Source: Denitrificimonas caeni (GTDB lineage: Bacteria > Pseudomonadota > Gammaproteobacteria > Pseudomonadales > Pseudomonadaceae). Taken from it: 64,000 nucleotides of DNA. Positions 34,571 to 44,631 of this stretch are shown here, in pieces (within the stretch, counting starts at the first letter, position 1; each line of letters starts with the position of its first letter). Made by a program: the position numbers and the translations under genes. Under the pieces are notes generated by a model. That model was not told the DNA's origin, did no database searches, and worked only from the letters and a program-made list of their open reading frames with translations. The stretch lies in contig NZ_CAJHOA010000003.1 of assembly GCF_905120345.1 (NCBI RefSeq), positions 62,001 through 126,000 on the forward strand. The letters are read 5' to 3'.

Positions 34571-35359
34571 ATGTTTAAGCGATTTCGTAATTGGCGAGAA
34601 AACAAACGTATTAAAAAAATGGGTTTTACTGCTGAACAGTGGGAAACAGCCATTGCTGACTGGCCGGTAATGCAGCGCTATCAGGGTGCCGAGCGGGATC
34701 AGTTGCGCGATATGAGCTTACGTTTTTTGGCGCGCAAAAGTTTTGTTGCCGGCGGTGGGTTTGAGTTTACCGATGCCATGTGTTTGAAAATTGCCACGAT
34801 GGCCTGCGTGCCTGTTTTACGGCTTGGCTTAGATTGGTACGACCGTTGGTATACGGTGATTCTTTACGAGGGAGGCTTTGTACCCAATCGCCCTTATCGT
34901 ACTAACGATGGCATCGTGCATGCTAAAGGACCTGGCTTGAGTGGTGAGGCGTGGTTTCGAGGCCCTGTGATTTTTTCGTGGGATGCGGTGTGTAATAGCG
35001 GTGCGCATGTTAGCTTTGGTAAGGCCAGCAATGTGGTGATTCATGAAGTAGCGCACAAGCTCGATATGCTGCGGGATGGTGCTAACGGCGCGCCGCCCAT
35101 GCACCCTGATATGCGCTCTGGTGAATGGCACGCTATTTTTACTGCAGCATGGGATCGTTTGCAGAATGACTTACAGCAGAATCGCACCCTACCGATCAAT
35201 GATTACGGCCTGACCAGTCCGGCAGAATTTTTCGCAGTATGCAGTGAAACGTTTTTTGAAGCGCCCAAGCATATGCAAGAGCATATGCCTGAGGTTTATC
35301 GGTTGTTATGTCAGTTCTATCGCCAGCAGCCAGCAGCCAGCGCCGTTGCTAGCGCCTAA
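34571..35359 (+). CDS. mtfA: Zinc-dependent peptidase MtfA
   Basis: A 262-residue cytoplasmic metallopeptidase of the MtfA family. The zinc site HEVAHKLDM is intact, and the further Glu ligand lies in the SETFFEAPKHM segment, as in MtfA of E. coli, which binds the glucose repressor Mlc. The loop region GPGLSGEAWFRGPVIFSW is also typical. The start is taken at ATG 34571 because family members begin with FKRFRNWRENKRIKKM; the longer frame to 34499 adds unlikely residues. Whether an Mlc-like target exists here is unknown. Confidence 0.93.
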   Translation: MFKRFRNWRENKRIKKMGFTAEQWETAIADWPVMQRYQGAERDQLRDMSLRFLARKSFVAGGGFEFTDAMCLKIATMACVPVLRLGLDWYDRWYTVILYEGGFVPNRPYRTNDGIVHAKGPGLSGEAWFRGPVIFSWDAVCNSGAHVSFGKASNVVIHEVAHKLDMLRDGANGAPPMHPDMRSGEWHAIFTAAWDRLQNDLQQNRTLPINDYGLTSPAEFFAVCSETFFEAPKHMQEHMPEVYRLLCQFYRQQPAASAVASA

Positions 35360-35493
35360 TATATAAGCCGCAACATACTATAAATGCGCTGCTGAATGAG
35401 CAGTACTAAGTGTTTTTTTACAAAGACTATCCTTCCTCTTGTACTGGTGTTCGCTTTACTCTACATGTGATGGTGATTTCTAAGGAGCGCGCT

Positions 35494-36249
35494 GTGAATC
35501 TAGGATTTGAGGCAGCATTTTGGGGTGGTGTCGGGGGTGGTGCGCTGATCCTCGGCGCAGCGATAGGTTATCTGGTTACCGTGCCGACCCGCGTGATTGC
35601 CGGAGTGATGGCGTTTGGTAGTGGAGTTTTGATTTCTGCTCTGTCGTTTGAGTTGATGGCCGAAGCATTCAATGGCGCAGGGATAACAGCGACGGCAGTA
35701 GGGTTTCTATTGGGAGCAGTCTTTTATGCCTCAGCAAACCGGGTGCTGGTTATTTATGGGGCAAAACATCGTAAGCGCTCAGGGACACAGCAACCCAGCG
35801 AAGAAGAAAAGCCTGGTAGTGGTGCGGCCATCGCGATAGGTGCCTTATTAGATGGGATTCCTGAATCCATCGTGATTGGTTTGAGCATTTTGCATGGTGG
35901 CGCGGTCAGTATCGCGGTCGTGGTGGCTATTTTTTTATCGAATATTCCAGAAGGGCTGTCAAGTTCAGCGGGGATGAGAGCGGCGGGGCGGCCCGCTTTT
36001 TTTGTTTTCGGTATTTGGTCGGCAATTGCCGTGACCTGTGGTGTATCTGCATTCGCAGGCTATGCTTTGTTTGATCAGTTTTCGCCCTTTGTTATTGCCT
36101 TAACCACGGCTGTGGCAGCCGGTGCCATGCTGACTATGGTGGTTGACACGATGATTCCGGAAGCTTTTGCAAGCACCCACAATTGGACGGGTTTGCTTGC
36201 CGTTTTAGGGTATTTAACATCATTTGCTCTATCAGCATTAAGTGCTTAG
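35494..36249 (+). CDS. ZIP family divalent metal transporter
   Basis: A 251-residue inner-membrane protein with about eight membrane spans. The two metal-site helices of the ZIP family are seen as LLDGIPESIVIGLS and LSNIPEGLSSSAG, with MVVDTMIPEA in the last part. It would import zinc, iron or another divalent metal. The start is GTG 35494, with AAGGAG six bases upstream; an ATG at 35470 and a longer frame from 35410 are less likely. Between the third and fourth spans is a charged loop rich in Lys, Glu and Ser, but without a His cluster. Confidence 0.9.
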   Translation: MNLGFEAAFWGGVGGGALILGAAIGYLVTVPTRVIAGVMAFGSGVLISALSFELMAEAFNGAGITATAVGFLLGAVFYASANRVLVIYGAKHRKRSGTQQPSEEEKPGSGAAIAIGALLDGIPESIVIGLSILHGGAVSIAVVVAIFLSNIPEGLSSSAGMRAAGRPAFFVFGIWSAIAVTCGVSAFAGYALFDQFSPFVIALTTAVAAGAMLTMVVDTMIPEAFASTHNWTGLLAVLGYLTSFALSALSA

Positions 36250-36333
36250 TGTGCTGAATAAGGTTGGCTGGTTAACGCTGAGTTGCTGGTGTGAGCGTTA
36301 GACTGGTAGAGGCTTATGAAGTGTCAGTCGATT

Positions 36334-37077
36334 TTAAATCTTTACGCAGGTGAAAATGGCATTGCCAGAGGTCTTATTCCAAGGAATGATTTTCTCATAG
36401 TCATGCTCAAAAATTTGCACGTCAAAGTAAGGCGTCAAGATCTCTAGTAACTCAGCAAAGCTGAAAGCGACCATGGGATGTTCGTCATGCCATATCTGCG
36501 TGTCTGTAATGGTTGTTTTTTCAATGCTAACTTTGAGTGATTTTTTCTCGCCATCACCGCAGTAATGCCAACCTGAGCTGAAAGTGAACAGATCGTCTTC
36601 TTGCTGAGCGCGATGTTTTACAAATAAGGTATTGTCGATTTTGTCCTTGTCGACCACATTGAAGCAGAAAACACCATCCGCTTTTAATGCGCGATGGACG
36701 CTGGCTATACATTCTTTGAGTTTTTCAATGCCATCGCTGTAATGGATCGAGTACAAGAAACAGGTGATTAAATCCAATGGCTCAGTGACGTTGAAAGTAC
36801 TCATATCTTGCAATGAGAAAAGCGCTTCAGGGCAGCGGGTTTTGGCAATGTCGAGCATCGGCTGATTGATATCAAGGCCATTACTTTGATAGCCAAAATC
36901 AATGAAGTAACGGACATGCGGACCCGTGCCACAGGCTAGATCAAGATGAGTATTTCCGCCGTTACCAAAGATCTGGTGCAGCCTGCGAATAGAGTGGCTT
37001 TGAGCTTGGTAGTCGATACCAGCACACATTAAATCGTAATAGCCTGAAAGATCGGTATACAGCGCGTTGGCGGACAT
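36334..37077 (-). CDS. Class I SAM-dependent methyltransferase
   Basis: A 247-residue cytoplasmic methyltransferase. Motif I is HLDLACGTGPHVRYF near residue 44, followed by the acidic NGLDIN motif and the LDLITCFLYSIHY segment. The C-terminal part has a small beta insertion. The fold is clear but the acceptor substrate is not; family members of this kind act on small molecules. It stands alone between a ZIP gene and a TMEM43-like gene, so context gives no clue. Confidence 0.87.
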   Translation of the reverse strand: MSANALYTDLSGYYDLMCAGIDYQAQSHSIRRLHQIFGNGGNTHLDLACGTGPHVRYFIDFGYQSNGLDINQPMLDIAKTRCPEALFSLQDMSTFNVTEPLDLITCFLYSIHYSDGIEKLKECIASVHRALKADGVFCFNVVDKDKIDNTLFVKHRAQQEDDLFTFSSGWHYCGDGEKKSLKVSIEKTTITDTQIWHDEHPMVAFSFAELLEILTPYFDVQIFEHDYEKIIPWNKTSGNAIFTCVKI

Positions 37078-37249
37078 ATGAGCCTGGATTTTTTAATTGA
37101 AATATTTTGGGTGGCGCATAGTAAGCTAATCAGTATATTTTGCTAGATAAATGTGATTTTTAGCAGAGCATTCTGAGTAACGTTGTGCAGCTTCGTATAC
37201 TCAAAGTCGTTACTGTCAGTAATAAGTATAGGAAAACAAGGAGATATAT

Positions 37250-38419
37250 ATGTCACAGGATCGTTTTACAGAGGTGACAACGCAATCGTGGCTCAGTCGG
37301 ATTGGCGGTGCGATCAAGGGGATCTTGCTGGGTCTCATCTTATTTGTTGTCGCCTTCCCATTGTTGTTCTGGAATGAGGGACGAGCTGTTACCACCTATA
37401 AGACCCTGAAAGAGGGTGGTAGCATCGTGACCAGCGTCGCCTCCGATAGCGTTGATCCTGCCAACGCAGGGCGTTTAATTCACGTGACCGGGTTGGCTGA
37501 TACTGAGACCCGCCTGACCGACCCAGTGTTTGAGGTGTCAGCCAAGGCGCTGAAACTAAGGCGGACGGCTGAAATGTATCAGTGGAAGGAGGACTCAAGT
37601 AGCGAGACCACTAAGAAACTAGGTGGTGGCACAGAGACTGTGACAGAGTATTCCTATAGTAAGACCTGGTCTGAGCGATCGATTAACTCCGATAATTTCA
37701 AGAAATCTTACGAACACCCAAATCCCTCTTCCATGCCGTATACCTCAACACAGCAAACAGCCGATAGAGTCACCCTTGATGCTTTTACCTTGTCACCCTC
37801 GCTGGTACGCAGTATTGACAGCTTTGAACCCTTGGTACTCGGCAGTGATACAGCGTTGCCTGATACGATCAAAGAAACTGGCCAATTGTACGGCGCAGGA
37901 TTTTATATTGGTGCGGATTCTACTCATCCGCAGGTGGGTGACATGCGAGTGAGATTCGATAGGGTCAAGCCTGTGCAGGTGAGTGTGATTGCAAAACAGG
38001 TGGGCAATACTTTTGAGCCTTACGTTGCCAAAGCAAGAGGATCGATTGAGCTTCTACAGATCGGTGTTCACTCTGCTGACGCTATGATTCAAACGGCGCA
38101 AACCAACAACACCATGCTGACTTGGCTTTTTAGGTTAGCTGGTTTCGTTTGTATGATGATAGGGCTCAATTTATTTCTCAGGCCACTCTCTGTTGTCGCC
38201 GATGTGCTGCCTATTGCTGGCACCATTGTTGGTGCTGGGGCAGGTCTTATTGCGTTTCTAGTGGCGGCCCCTGCATCGCTACTCACCATCGCCATTGCGT
38301 GGATATTCTACCGCCCGTTGATTGCTATCATTCTTGTTGTCATCGCTGTAAGTTTGATGCTGGCGCTCAAAGGTAAACTGAAAACGGCCAAACCAGTAGC
38401 CAAATCGCTGGCGTCATGA
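37250..38419 (+). CDS. TMEM43 family membrane protein
   Basis: A 389-residue protein with one N-terminal membrane span (about residues 21-41, ending PLLFWNEGRAV), a large soluble domain (about 45-285), and three or four spans at the C terminus (about 288-307, 315-338 and 341-370). This layout and the WNEGRAVTTYKTLKEG segment match TMEM43/LUMA-type proteins found in bacteria and animals. The bacterial function is unknown. AAGGAG precedes the ATG. No nearby gene suggests a partner. Confidence 0.88.
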   Translation: MSQDRFTEVTTQSWLSRIGGAIKGILLGLILFVVAFPLLFWNEGRAVTTYKTLKEGGSIVTSVASDSVDPANAGRLIHVTGLADTETRLTDPVFEVSAKALKLRRTAEMYQWKEDSSSETTKKLGGGTETVTEYSYSKTWSERSINSDNFKKSYEHPNPSSMPYTSTQQTADRVTLDAFTLSPSLVRSIDSFEPLVLGSDTALPDTIKETGQLYGAGFYIGADSTHPQVGDMRVRFDRVKPVQVSVIAKQVGNTFEPYVAKARGSIELLQIGVHSADAMIQTAQTNNTMLTWLFRLAGFVCMMIGLNLFLRPLSVVADVLPIAGTIVGAGAGLIAFLVAAPASLLTIAIAWIFYRPLIAIILVVIAVSLMLALKGKLKTAKPVAKSLAS

Positions 38420-38600
38420 GGCTGGTGAATAGCGCCGCTGACGCGCTGTACTCACAGCCTTATCGTTCGAAGTAGAGGATAACAAGCACACGACGTCTGA
38501 TTTTAACTCAGTAGAGGTTAAGGACGATTTGAAAAAACCATGATGCGCCAAACAGCAGTATCATGTTTGCCTGTATCAGCTAATAAATCGTGGAAATAAA

Positions 38601-39185
38601 ATGCAAGAAACACCAAAGTCAGATGATATTGTGAATGACAAGGCAATCGTGACTGCTGTACGGCAGTGGGTTGAAACCTTAGTAGTGGGAATGAATCTCT
38701 GCCCCTTTGCCAAGCGTGAGTTGGTCAAGAATCGCGTACGCTTTATCACTACAGCAGCAACAACCGCAGAGCAATTGCTGCATGCATTGCAAGCAGAATT
38801 AGAATTGCTCAATAGTGATCCGGCCATTGAAACCACGCTGCTGATTCACGCACAGGTGTTGCAGGACTTTTACGACTTCAATGACTTTCTAGACGATGCC
38901 GATAATGTCTTGATGGAGATGGGCTTGGAAGGTGTTTATCAGATTGCCAGCTTCCATCCAAATTACCAGTTTGGTGGTACAGCGCCGGATGATGCTGAAA
39001 ACTATACCAACCGTTCTCCTTATCCCGTTTTGCATCTTATTCGCGAGGCGAGCCTTGAGCGAGTTATTGCTGATTACCCTGATGTCGACGGTATTCCCGA
39101 ACGAAACATCGCGTTAATGAATGAATTAGGAAGAGACAAACTGCAAGCATTGTTGCAATCGTGTTTAAGCCATAAAGACTCTTAG
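38601..39185 (+). CDS. DUF1415 family protein
   Basis: A 194-residue cytoplasmic protein. The DUF1415 pattern is strong: WVETLVVGMNLCPFAKRELV with the conserved Cys-Pro-Phe-Ala, DFLDDADNVL, and IASFHPNYQFGGTAPDDAENYTNRSPYP (seen in parts). The family is common in gammaproteobacteria and its reaction is unknown. No ribosome site stands out at the ATG. It appears to be a single-gene unit. Confidence 0.92.
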   Translation: MQETPKSDDIVNDKAIVTAVRQWVETLVVGMNLCPFAKRELVKNRVRFITTAATTAEQLLHALQAELELLNSDPAIETTLLIHAQVLQDFYDFNDFLDDADNVLMEMGLEGVYQIASFHPNYQFGGTAPDDAENYTNRSPYPVLHLIREASLERVIADYPDVDGIPERNIALMNELGRDKLQALLQSCLSHKDS

Positions 39186-39436
39186 AGCGTGTCTCGGGTT
39201 GTAGAGTTGCTGCAAATGCTTAGGTTCGGCGGTGCGTCTAACGAGTATTTTTTGAGAGTCTGCAGCGAAATAAAACATCAGAGCTGGGTTGGTAATGAAC
39301 ATTTTTAATGTCTTGCTTACAACTAATGAGTGCGATAAAGCCGTTTCAGCCGCTTGGTTTGAATGTTAGTCTCGAAATCCAGCAATGTGCTCATAAAGAC
39401 ATGCTTGCTATAGGCTAGTCAAAAGGAGAAATGACT

Positions 39437-40012
39437 ATGAAAAAAATATCGTTAGTAATGTTAATGCTATTGGGTTTATCACCCTGTGTATTTGCCGATT
39501 GGGAGTTGCTCAATGATGAGTCTTCTCTACATTACGTTTCAATTAAAAATTCAAAGGCTGGAGAAATTAATAGCTTCAAGACGTTAGCCGGCTCGGTGAG
39601 TGACAACGGCACGGTATCTCTTACTATTGATTTGACGAGCCTTGAAACCAACATACCGATTCGTAATGAGCGCATGCAAGACATGCTTTTTCAAGTGGGT
39701 GAATTTGCTGAAGCACATATCAGTGGCATGGTTGATCTGGCTCGAGTGTCAAAGCTTGAAGTGGGTGAAACTTACCGAGATTCAATTACTCTCAAGCTAT
39801 CATTGCATGGCGCTGCTAAAGACGTGACCAGTGGTGTACAAATCACTAAGCTCGCGCATGACAAAATGCTGGTCAGCTCATTAGAGCCCGTTCTGGTTAA
39901 TGCGGAAGATTACGGGCTAGCGGAAGGTATAGAAGCGCTACGTGTAGTCGCAAGCCTACCAATCATCAGTACAGTGGTGCCAGTGACCTACAGTCTAGTG
40001 TTTGAGCAGTAG
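39437..40012 (+). CDS. YceI family periplasmic lipid-binding-like protein
   Basis: A 191-residue secreted protein. The signal peptide ends around VFA at residues 20-22, then the YceI lipocalin-like fold follows, with the segments SVSDNGTVSLTIDLTSLETN and RNERMQDMLF typical of the family. YceI proteins bind isoprenoid or other lipids, but the role here is unknown. AGGAG at 39424-39428 is two bases before an ATG at 39431 and eight before the ATG at 39437; the latter fits better. A large imperfect hairpin follows the gene. Confidence 0.9.
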   Translation: MKKISLVMLMLLGLSPCVFADWELLNDESSLHYVSIKNSKAGEINSFKTLAGSVSDNGTVSLTIDLTSLETNIPIRNERMQDMLFQVGEFAEAHISGMVDLARVSKLEVGETYRDSITLKLSLHGAAKDVTSGVQITKLAHDKMLVSSLEPVLVNAEDYGLAEGIEALRVVASLPIISTVVPVTYSLVFEQ

Positions 40013-40032
40013 AGTACGTCATAGTCATTAAA

Positions 40033-40094
40033 CGGACAGCAATAGCTGTGTTATGTGCTCGATAGGGTGCATTAAACATAGCTATTGGCGTCCG
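40033..40094. terminator. Long imperfect hairpin between convergent genes
   Basis: Two 20-base arms (40033-40052 and 40075-40094) pair at 17 of 20 positions around a 22-base loop. It lies 20 bases after the YceI gene and 67 bases after the end of the convergent GlcG-like gene. It has no clear T run and is probably a bidirectional transcript-end structure. Confidence 0.5.
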
Positions 40095-40161
40095 CTTATT
40101 GATAGGCATTCGCCATATAATTAGAGCATGGCGCAGTTGCCTGTATTGTGTAACGTAAGGC

Positions 40162-40593
40162 TTAGGATTGATCAGCGCCTATCGCTGCCAGCCCCGCTTG
40201 AGCGCAGATAGTATCCTGTTCTTCCGATGCTCCGGAAACGCCAATACCGCCGATTAATTCGCCAGCACTTCGAATCGGTAAGCCCCCAGCAAAAATAATA
40301 AGCCCTGGTTGCGCGGCGAAGCCGAGCTTCATTGCTTCATTGTCGCCGCACACCTTCATCCAATCACCCGTTGCAAAACCAAACCCTGCCGCAGTATGAG
40401 CCTTGTCGATGGCAATGTTGATCGACTGCGGAAAAGCACCCGGCATGCGCAGGAAAGCCATGAGGTTACCTGAGCCATCAGTGACAGCCACATTGATACG
40501 CACACCAAGCTGAAGCGCTTCTTGAATGGCAGCCTCCACGGCGCAATGGGCAGCTTGCCAACTGATCGTAGATTGAGGGATTGAGAGTTTCAT
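40162..40593 (-). CDS. GlcG/HbpS-like heme-binding family protein
   Basis: A 143-residue protein of the GlcG/HbpS family, which includes secreted heme-binding HbpS and proteins of glycolate or diol utilisation loci. The start SWQAAHCAVEAAIQEALQLG, the VTDGSGNLMAFLRM strand pair, and GGLPIRSAGELIGGIGVSG match well. No signal peptide is present, so it is cytoplasmic. The ligand is not known. AAGGAA precedes the minus-strand ATG by eight bases. Confidence 0.9.
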   Translation of the reverse strand: MKLSIPQSTISWQAAHCAVEAAIQEALQLGVRINVAVTDGSGNLMAFLRMPGAFPQSINIAIDKAHTAAGFGFATGDWMKVCGDNEAMKLGFAAQPGLIIFAGGLPIRSAGELIGGIGVSGASEEQDTICAQAGLAAIGADQS

Positions 40594-40811
40594 TGTTTTG
40601 GGTTCCTTGCAAAGTGAGTGTGCTGAGCAGTTATCAAGCTAGGTCACAATGACATTGAGGTCAAGTCATCAGCCGCCGGAGGATAATTCAACAGCCTGAT
40701 TGAGTGAGTGCAGGGCTCTTAACAATTGCGTTGAAATTGATTACACGCATCGTCAAACTCTGCGTAGTCATGCTGTAATGCATCATTCGCAATAGAGTTG
40801 AGGGTTAAGCA

Positions 40812-41345
40812 ATGCGTGCTACTAGAGATCACTTACAGGCTGACATCGAACCACATTTAAAGATACAGGGTACGACCGTGCCAAGGACAATTGCTTATAC
40901 CTTTATCGCTTCCTTCCTAGCACTGGGACTGACTGCTTGTAGTGAAACAACAACTCAAGAAAGAAATTTATCCGCGGTGGTCTCATATTATGCTGAGCAA
41001 AAATTCCCCGAGTATAAATACGTTTTTACCGACTTGAATGGTGATGGTGTCAACGATGCGATTGTCTTACTGCAAGGCAGGAGTTGGTGCGGCTCTGGTG
41101 GTTGTGCAATGCTGGTTTTGAAAGGTGAGGGCGAGGGTTATCGCGTCGTTTCTAAGAGCACGGCGACGAGAGAAGCAATTCGTGTCTCTGGCTCCAGCAG
41201 TCAAGGCTGGCGAGATATTATTGTGCACAGTGATGGTGCGGAAAAATTACTGCAATTCAACGGTATAGGTTATCCGTCAAACCCTTCTATGTTGTCCACA
41301 GCGTCGCAAGAGCAGCTTGATGCAGCGCAGATCGTTTTGCAGTAA
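40812..41345 (+). CDS. Small secreted lipoprotein-like protein of unknown function
   Basis: The family is not recognised. A lipobox (LGLTAC, followed by Ser) lies behind a hydrophobic segment, so the mature protein should be lipid-anchored. It contains the segment DLNGDGVNDAIVLL, which looks like a calcium-binding loop of the FG-GAP or dockerin type, and a Cys-rich CGSGGCAML turn. The first 22 residues before the signal sequence are unusual; a GTG start at 40878 with AGGG upstream would give a normal signal peptide, but ATG 40812 also has GAGGG before it. The true start is open. Confidence 0.65.
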   Translation: MRATRDHLQADIEPHLKIQGTTVPRTIAYTFIASFLALGLTACSETTTQERNLSAVVSYYAEQKFPEYKYVFTDLNGDGVNDAIVLLQGRSWCGSGGCAMLVLKGEGEGYRVVSKSTATREAIRVSGSSSQGWRDIIVHSDGAEKLLQFNGIGYPSNPSMLSTASQEQLDAAQIVLQ

Positions 41346-41571
41346 AGTCATGTCTGTATGTATTGCTTAGTACAATGTGAAAAGGATGCAGGCTTTAGAG
41401 TGCCTTAGCTTAATCGTTAAATCTTAGGGAAAAGTATTATAAAATATTTATGGATTAGCAGTTTTTTAGGCACTTAGGGTTATATTTGGGATGCGCAGTC
41501 AGATATGGCTATGGCTATGGCGCTGGTCGGTGCTGTTTTCGCTATTATTAAGAGGGATAGTCCTTTTGTGA

Positions 41572-42951
41572 CTACTCTATCCAGCGATATAAGGTGCGTC
41601 GTGTGATGCCTAAAATATCTGCCGCACGGCGTTTATTGCCGTCAGCGGCGGCGAGGACTTGATGGATATATTGGCGCTGTAGCGTTTCTAAACTGGGTAG
41701 CGCTTCAATATCGACTGTTGGGCTGGGCAGTATCGACAATGTAGCATTACTGCTTGGCAGTGCGGCTGTGTCTGTGTGCTCACGAATACGTTGCGGCAGA
41801 TGCTGAATCTCGATTAAAGAGGTATCACAAAAAGTGGCGGCACGCTCGACTGCGTTCTGCAGTTCGCGCACATTCCCTGGGAAACTATAGTGCTGCAGCA
41901 TAGTGAGTGCCGCATCGCTAAAGCCTTTGATATTTTGTTTTTGCTGTGCATTAAAACGGGTTAAAAAGAACTCTGTAAGCTGCTGAATATCTTCACCACG
42001 AGTACGCAAGGGTGGGACTTGCAAAGCAAAGGTTTCTAAACGATAAAATAGATCTTCGCGAAAACTACCATCGGCGACAGCCTCGGTTAAGTTGCGATTG
42101 GTCGCGGCGATAATGCGCACATCAAGCTGGATTTCGTGATCACTACCGACTGGGCGTACTTTGCCATCTTGCAGAACGCGTAGCAACTTGGCTTGCAACG
42201 CTAAGGGCATTTCACCCAGCTCATCCAGTAATAAACTACCGCCATTGGCTTGCTGAAATAAACCCGCGCGCTGTGTGCGCGCACCGGTAAAGGCACCCGC
42301 AGCATGACCAAAAAACTCACTTTCCATTAATTCGCTGGGGATACCGCCGCAGTTCACCACCATATACGGACCATCGCGGCGGCTGCTCTGATCGTGCAAC
42401 GCTCGGGCTACCAGTTCTTTACCGGTGCCACTTTCGCCTTGCACTAAGACGGGGCCGTCGGCATCAGCAATTTGCCGTATGTGCTGAAACATCTGTTGCA
42501 TGGCTGGGCTCTGACCGATCATGCCATTAAACTGTTTAACGGCGAGCAAGCTTCGATAATGCCGTACTTCGCTGCGCAGCTTTCTATTGTCTAGCAGGCG
42601 GCTAACAGTGAGTAAAAAATGATCCATTTCTAACGGTTTGGTTAAAAAATCATCCGCGCCCGCTTGCAAGGCTTTGACCGCTTGCTGTACTGAACCAAAG
42701 GCTGTGATGATCAGCACCGCCGGTGGCGATTCTGTTGTAGCAAGGTTTGTTAGGAGGCTCAAACCATCAGCGCCTGGCAGGCGTAAATCACTGATCAGTA
42801 AGTCTGGCGCTTGGCTTACTAATAGTTGCTTACCTTGTTCCGCGTCGCTGCACGCAATGACTTGATAGCCTTCAGCTTCCAGCTCTTCTTGCAGTAATTC
42901 GCGTAAGCCGCTGTCATCTTCGACCAGTAATATCGTTTCAATCTGACTCAT
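41572..42951 (-). CDS. Sigma-54-dependent response regulator (NtrC family)
   Basis: A 459-residue activator. A receiver domain (residues 1-120) has the phosphorylation Asp55 in SDLRLPG and the acidic pair near residue 12. The AAA+ domain (about 140-380) has the Walker A GESGTGKE, the sigma-54-contact GAFTGA loop and a Walker B LLLDELGEM. A Fis-type helix-turn-helix ends the protein (GNKRRAADILGITRRTLYRW). It should open sigma-54 promoters when phosphorylated by the kinase encoded just upstream; the two genes overlap by four bases. Its target promoters are unknown, but a sigma-54-like site lies before the divergent DUF4168 gene. Confidence 0.95.
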   Translation of the reverse strand: MSQIETILLVEDDSGLRELLQEELEAEGYQVIACSDAEQGKQLLVSQAPDLLISDLRLPGADGLSLLTNLATTESPPAVLIITAFGSVQQAVKALQAGADDFLTKPLEMDHFLLTVSRLLDNRKLRSEVRHYRSLLAVKQFNGMIGQSPAMQQMFQHIRQIADADGPVLVQGESGTGKELVARALHDQSSRRDGPYMVVNCGGIPSELMESEFFGHAAGAFTGARTQRAGLFQQANGGSLLLDELGEMPLALQAKLLRVLQDGKVRPVGSDHEIQLDVRIIAATNRNLTEAVADGSFREDLFYRLETFALQVPPLRTRGEDIQQLTEFFLTRFNAQQKQNIKGFSDAALTMLQHYSFPGNVRELQNAVERAATFCDTSLIEIQHLPQRIREHTDTAALPSSNATLSILPSPTVDIEALPSLETLQRQYIHQVLAAADGNKRRAADILGITRRTLYRWIE

Positions 42952-44468
42952 AATTGTGTGTCCTTGTTGCTGGCGGCGAGTGGCAAAGTGACGCGCACTT
43001 CACAACCGCCTTGCGTCCGGTTATTAAGGCTTAATTGACCGTTATGTTCTTCGATGACAGTGCGCACAATCGCGAGGCCGAGGCCGGTGCCTTCACCGGG
43101 TGACTTGGTAGTGAAAAATGGTTCCAGCAAAGTATCCAGTGAAAACTCTGCAGATAAGCCTGGGCCATCATCGGTGACACAGATAGTTAATTCTGTCTGA
43201 TCGGCGCTGGCTGTTACACCTATACTGCTGTTAGCGGCCTGCATGGCGTTGCGAATTAAGTTAAGTAAGGCCAGCTCTAAACGGCCGGCATCGCCATGCA
43301 GCGTCGGTAAGTTCTCTGGAATATCGGCTATGAGCCTGCGTTGGCTCGTTTCTAGCTCAGGCTCAATTGCAGCGATAACATCGGTGATTAATTGTGCTGG
43401 AGCCAGCTCTCTGGCTTGAGTTGAGGCGGGGCGACAGTAATCTAACAATTGTCGTACGGTGCGGGTCAGTCGATCAACCTGACTGCGGATACCACTGGCG
43501 TGACGCAATGCCTGCTCATCTAGCGTTCCAGAGCGCTCAAGCCGTCTGGCACGTCCATCGATCACGCTTAACGGCGCGCCAAGCTCATGCGCAATGCCTT
43601 GCGCCATACTGCCGATCGCGGCCATTTTTTCATTGTCTTTTAACTGCGCGAGTAATTGTGCTTCTGCTGCGCGGTGGACATCTAACTCACGATTGGCGCG
43701 CTCAATGCTGTCTAACATCTGGTTTAAACCTTGAGCAATACTGGCCACTTCACTTGGGCCTTCCAGTGCGGCGCGATAGGCTAAGTCACCTTCAGCTACT
43801 CGTTGCATATGCGCGAGTAATTTGTCGACATAGCGTCCTATACCACCGTAATGACCCAGCAAAACTGCCGCTAGAATGCCCAGACTAAATATTCCCCAGA
43901 CCAGCCAAGCAATAACAGTGAGTTGATCGAGTGCTCGGCCAAAATCACTGGCTTTTCGAGTAATTTGAATGAAGCCTTGAGTTTGGTCGCTGTTATCAAA
44001 CAGGGGTAAGAAGTGTGAAAATAAGCGGCGTCCCTTAATTCGACTAAATGCTTCTTGTCCCTCGCCGGTCCTGCGAATACGTGCAGGAATGGCTGAGTCG
44101 GTCAAATCGGTTTGAGTGACACCTGCTGAGGCAATACGATTGCCATCTACATCAAACACCGAGGCACCATACACTTCGCCTAACACAAACACCGAGCTGA
44201 GGGCTAAATTCACCGCCTCCATGTCCCGGTTATTCAGTGCGGTGCCGACGGGCAAGCTAATTGCACGGGCGATTAATTCTAAGTCGTTCTTTAAACGCTG
44301 CTGCTGAAACTGATTGGCTTGATCTAAACCAAAGCGAATCCCTAATGCAGTGAGCAGCACCAAAGGCAGCACCACAAACAACAATAACGTGCGCTGTAGA
44401 CTGCTAAGCCCAATAAAAGGCCAGAAGGATGTTTGTGTGTTATTTCTGAACGTATATTTTTTGCTCAT
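42948..44468 (-). CDS. Membrane sensor histidine kinase
   Basis: A 506-residue inner-membrane kinase. Two membrane helices (about residues 27-47 and 188-212) enclose a periplasmic sensor region with [17 protein letters not shown] linker follows, then a dimerisation helix with the His in [13 protein letters not shown], and an ATP-binding domain with [15 protein letters not shown] and [10 protein letters not shown]. It should phosphorylate the sigma-54 response regulator that overlaps it by four bases. The signal is unknown. Its start is 163 bases from that of the divergent DUF4168 gene. Confidence 0.95.
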   Translation of the reverse strand: MSKKYTFRNNTQTSFWPFIGLSSLQRTLLLFVVLPLVLLTALGIRFGLDQANQFQQQRLKNDLELIARAISLPVGTALNNRDMEAVNLALSSVFVLGEVYGASVFDVDGNRIASAGVTQTDLTDSAIPARIRRTGEGQEAFSRIKGRRLFSHFLPLFDNSDQTQGFIQITRKASDFGRALDQLTVIAWLVWGIFSLGILAAVLLGHYGGIGRYVDKLLAHMQRVAEGDLAYRAALEGPSEVASIAQGLNQMLDSIERANRELDVHRAAEAQLLAQLKDNEKMAAIGSMAQGIAHELGAPLSVIDGRARRLERSGTLDEQALRHASGIRSQVDRLTRTVRQLLDYCRPASTQARELAPAQLITDVIAAIEPELETSQRRLIADIPENLPTLHGDAGRLELALLNLIRNAMQAANSSIGVTASADQTELTICVTDDGPGLSAEFSLDTLLEPFFTTKSPGEGTGLGLAIVRTVIEEHNGQLSLNNRTQGGCEVRVTLPLAASNKDTQL

Positions 44469-44580
44469 GTGTAATATTTATACATTTTAATCGCCCTAGG
44501 TAAAGGTTAAACGTCTCTTAAAATATAGGGAATCTATTTTTATTGAATTAAATCAGTAAGTTACGGAAAATATAAAAACT

Positions 44581-44596
44581 TGGCATGAAACGTGAG
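44581..44596 (+). promoter_or_regulatory. Possible sigma-54 promoter of the DUF4168 gene
   Basis: TGGCATG-N4-GTGAG at 44581-44596 is close to the sigma-54 consensus TGGCACG-N4-TTGCW, but the important C of the -12 GC is an A. It lies 36 bases before the ATG and faces away from a sigma-54 activator gene, which adds weight. An unusual promoter or a chance match are both possible. Confidence 0.35.
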
Positions 44597-44631
44597 TGGT
44601 ATTAAGTACTTCAAACGAAAGGAAAGCATTA

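Noticed and set aside
41491-41571. A short hydrophobic frame of 26 codons before the sigma-54 regulator end, with repeated TGGCTA bases
   Set aside because: It overlaps the regulator gene's end in the opposite sense and has no ribosome site, so it is probably chance.
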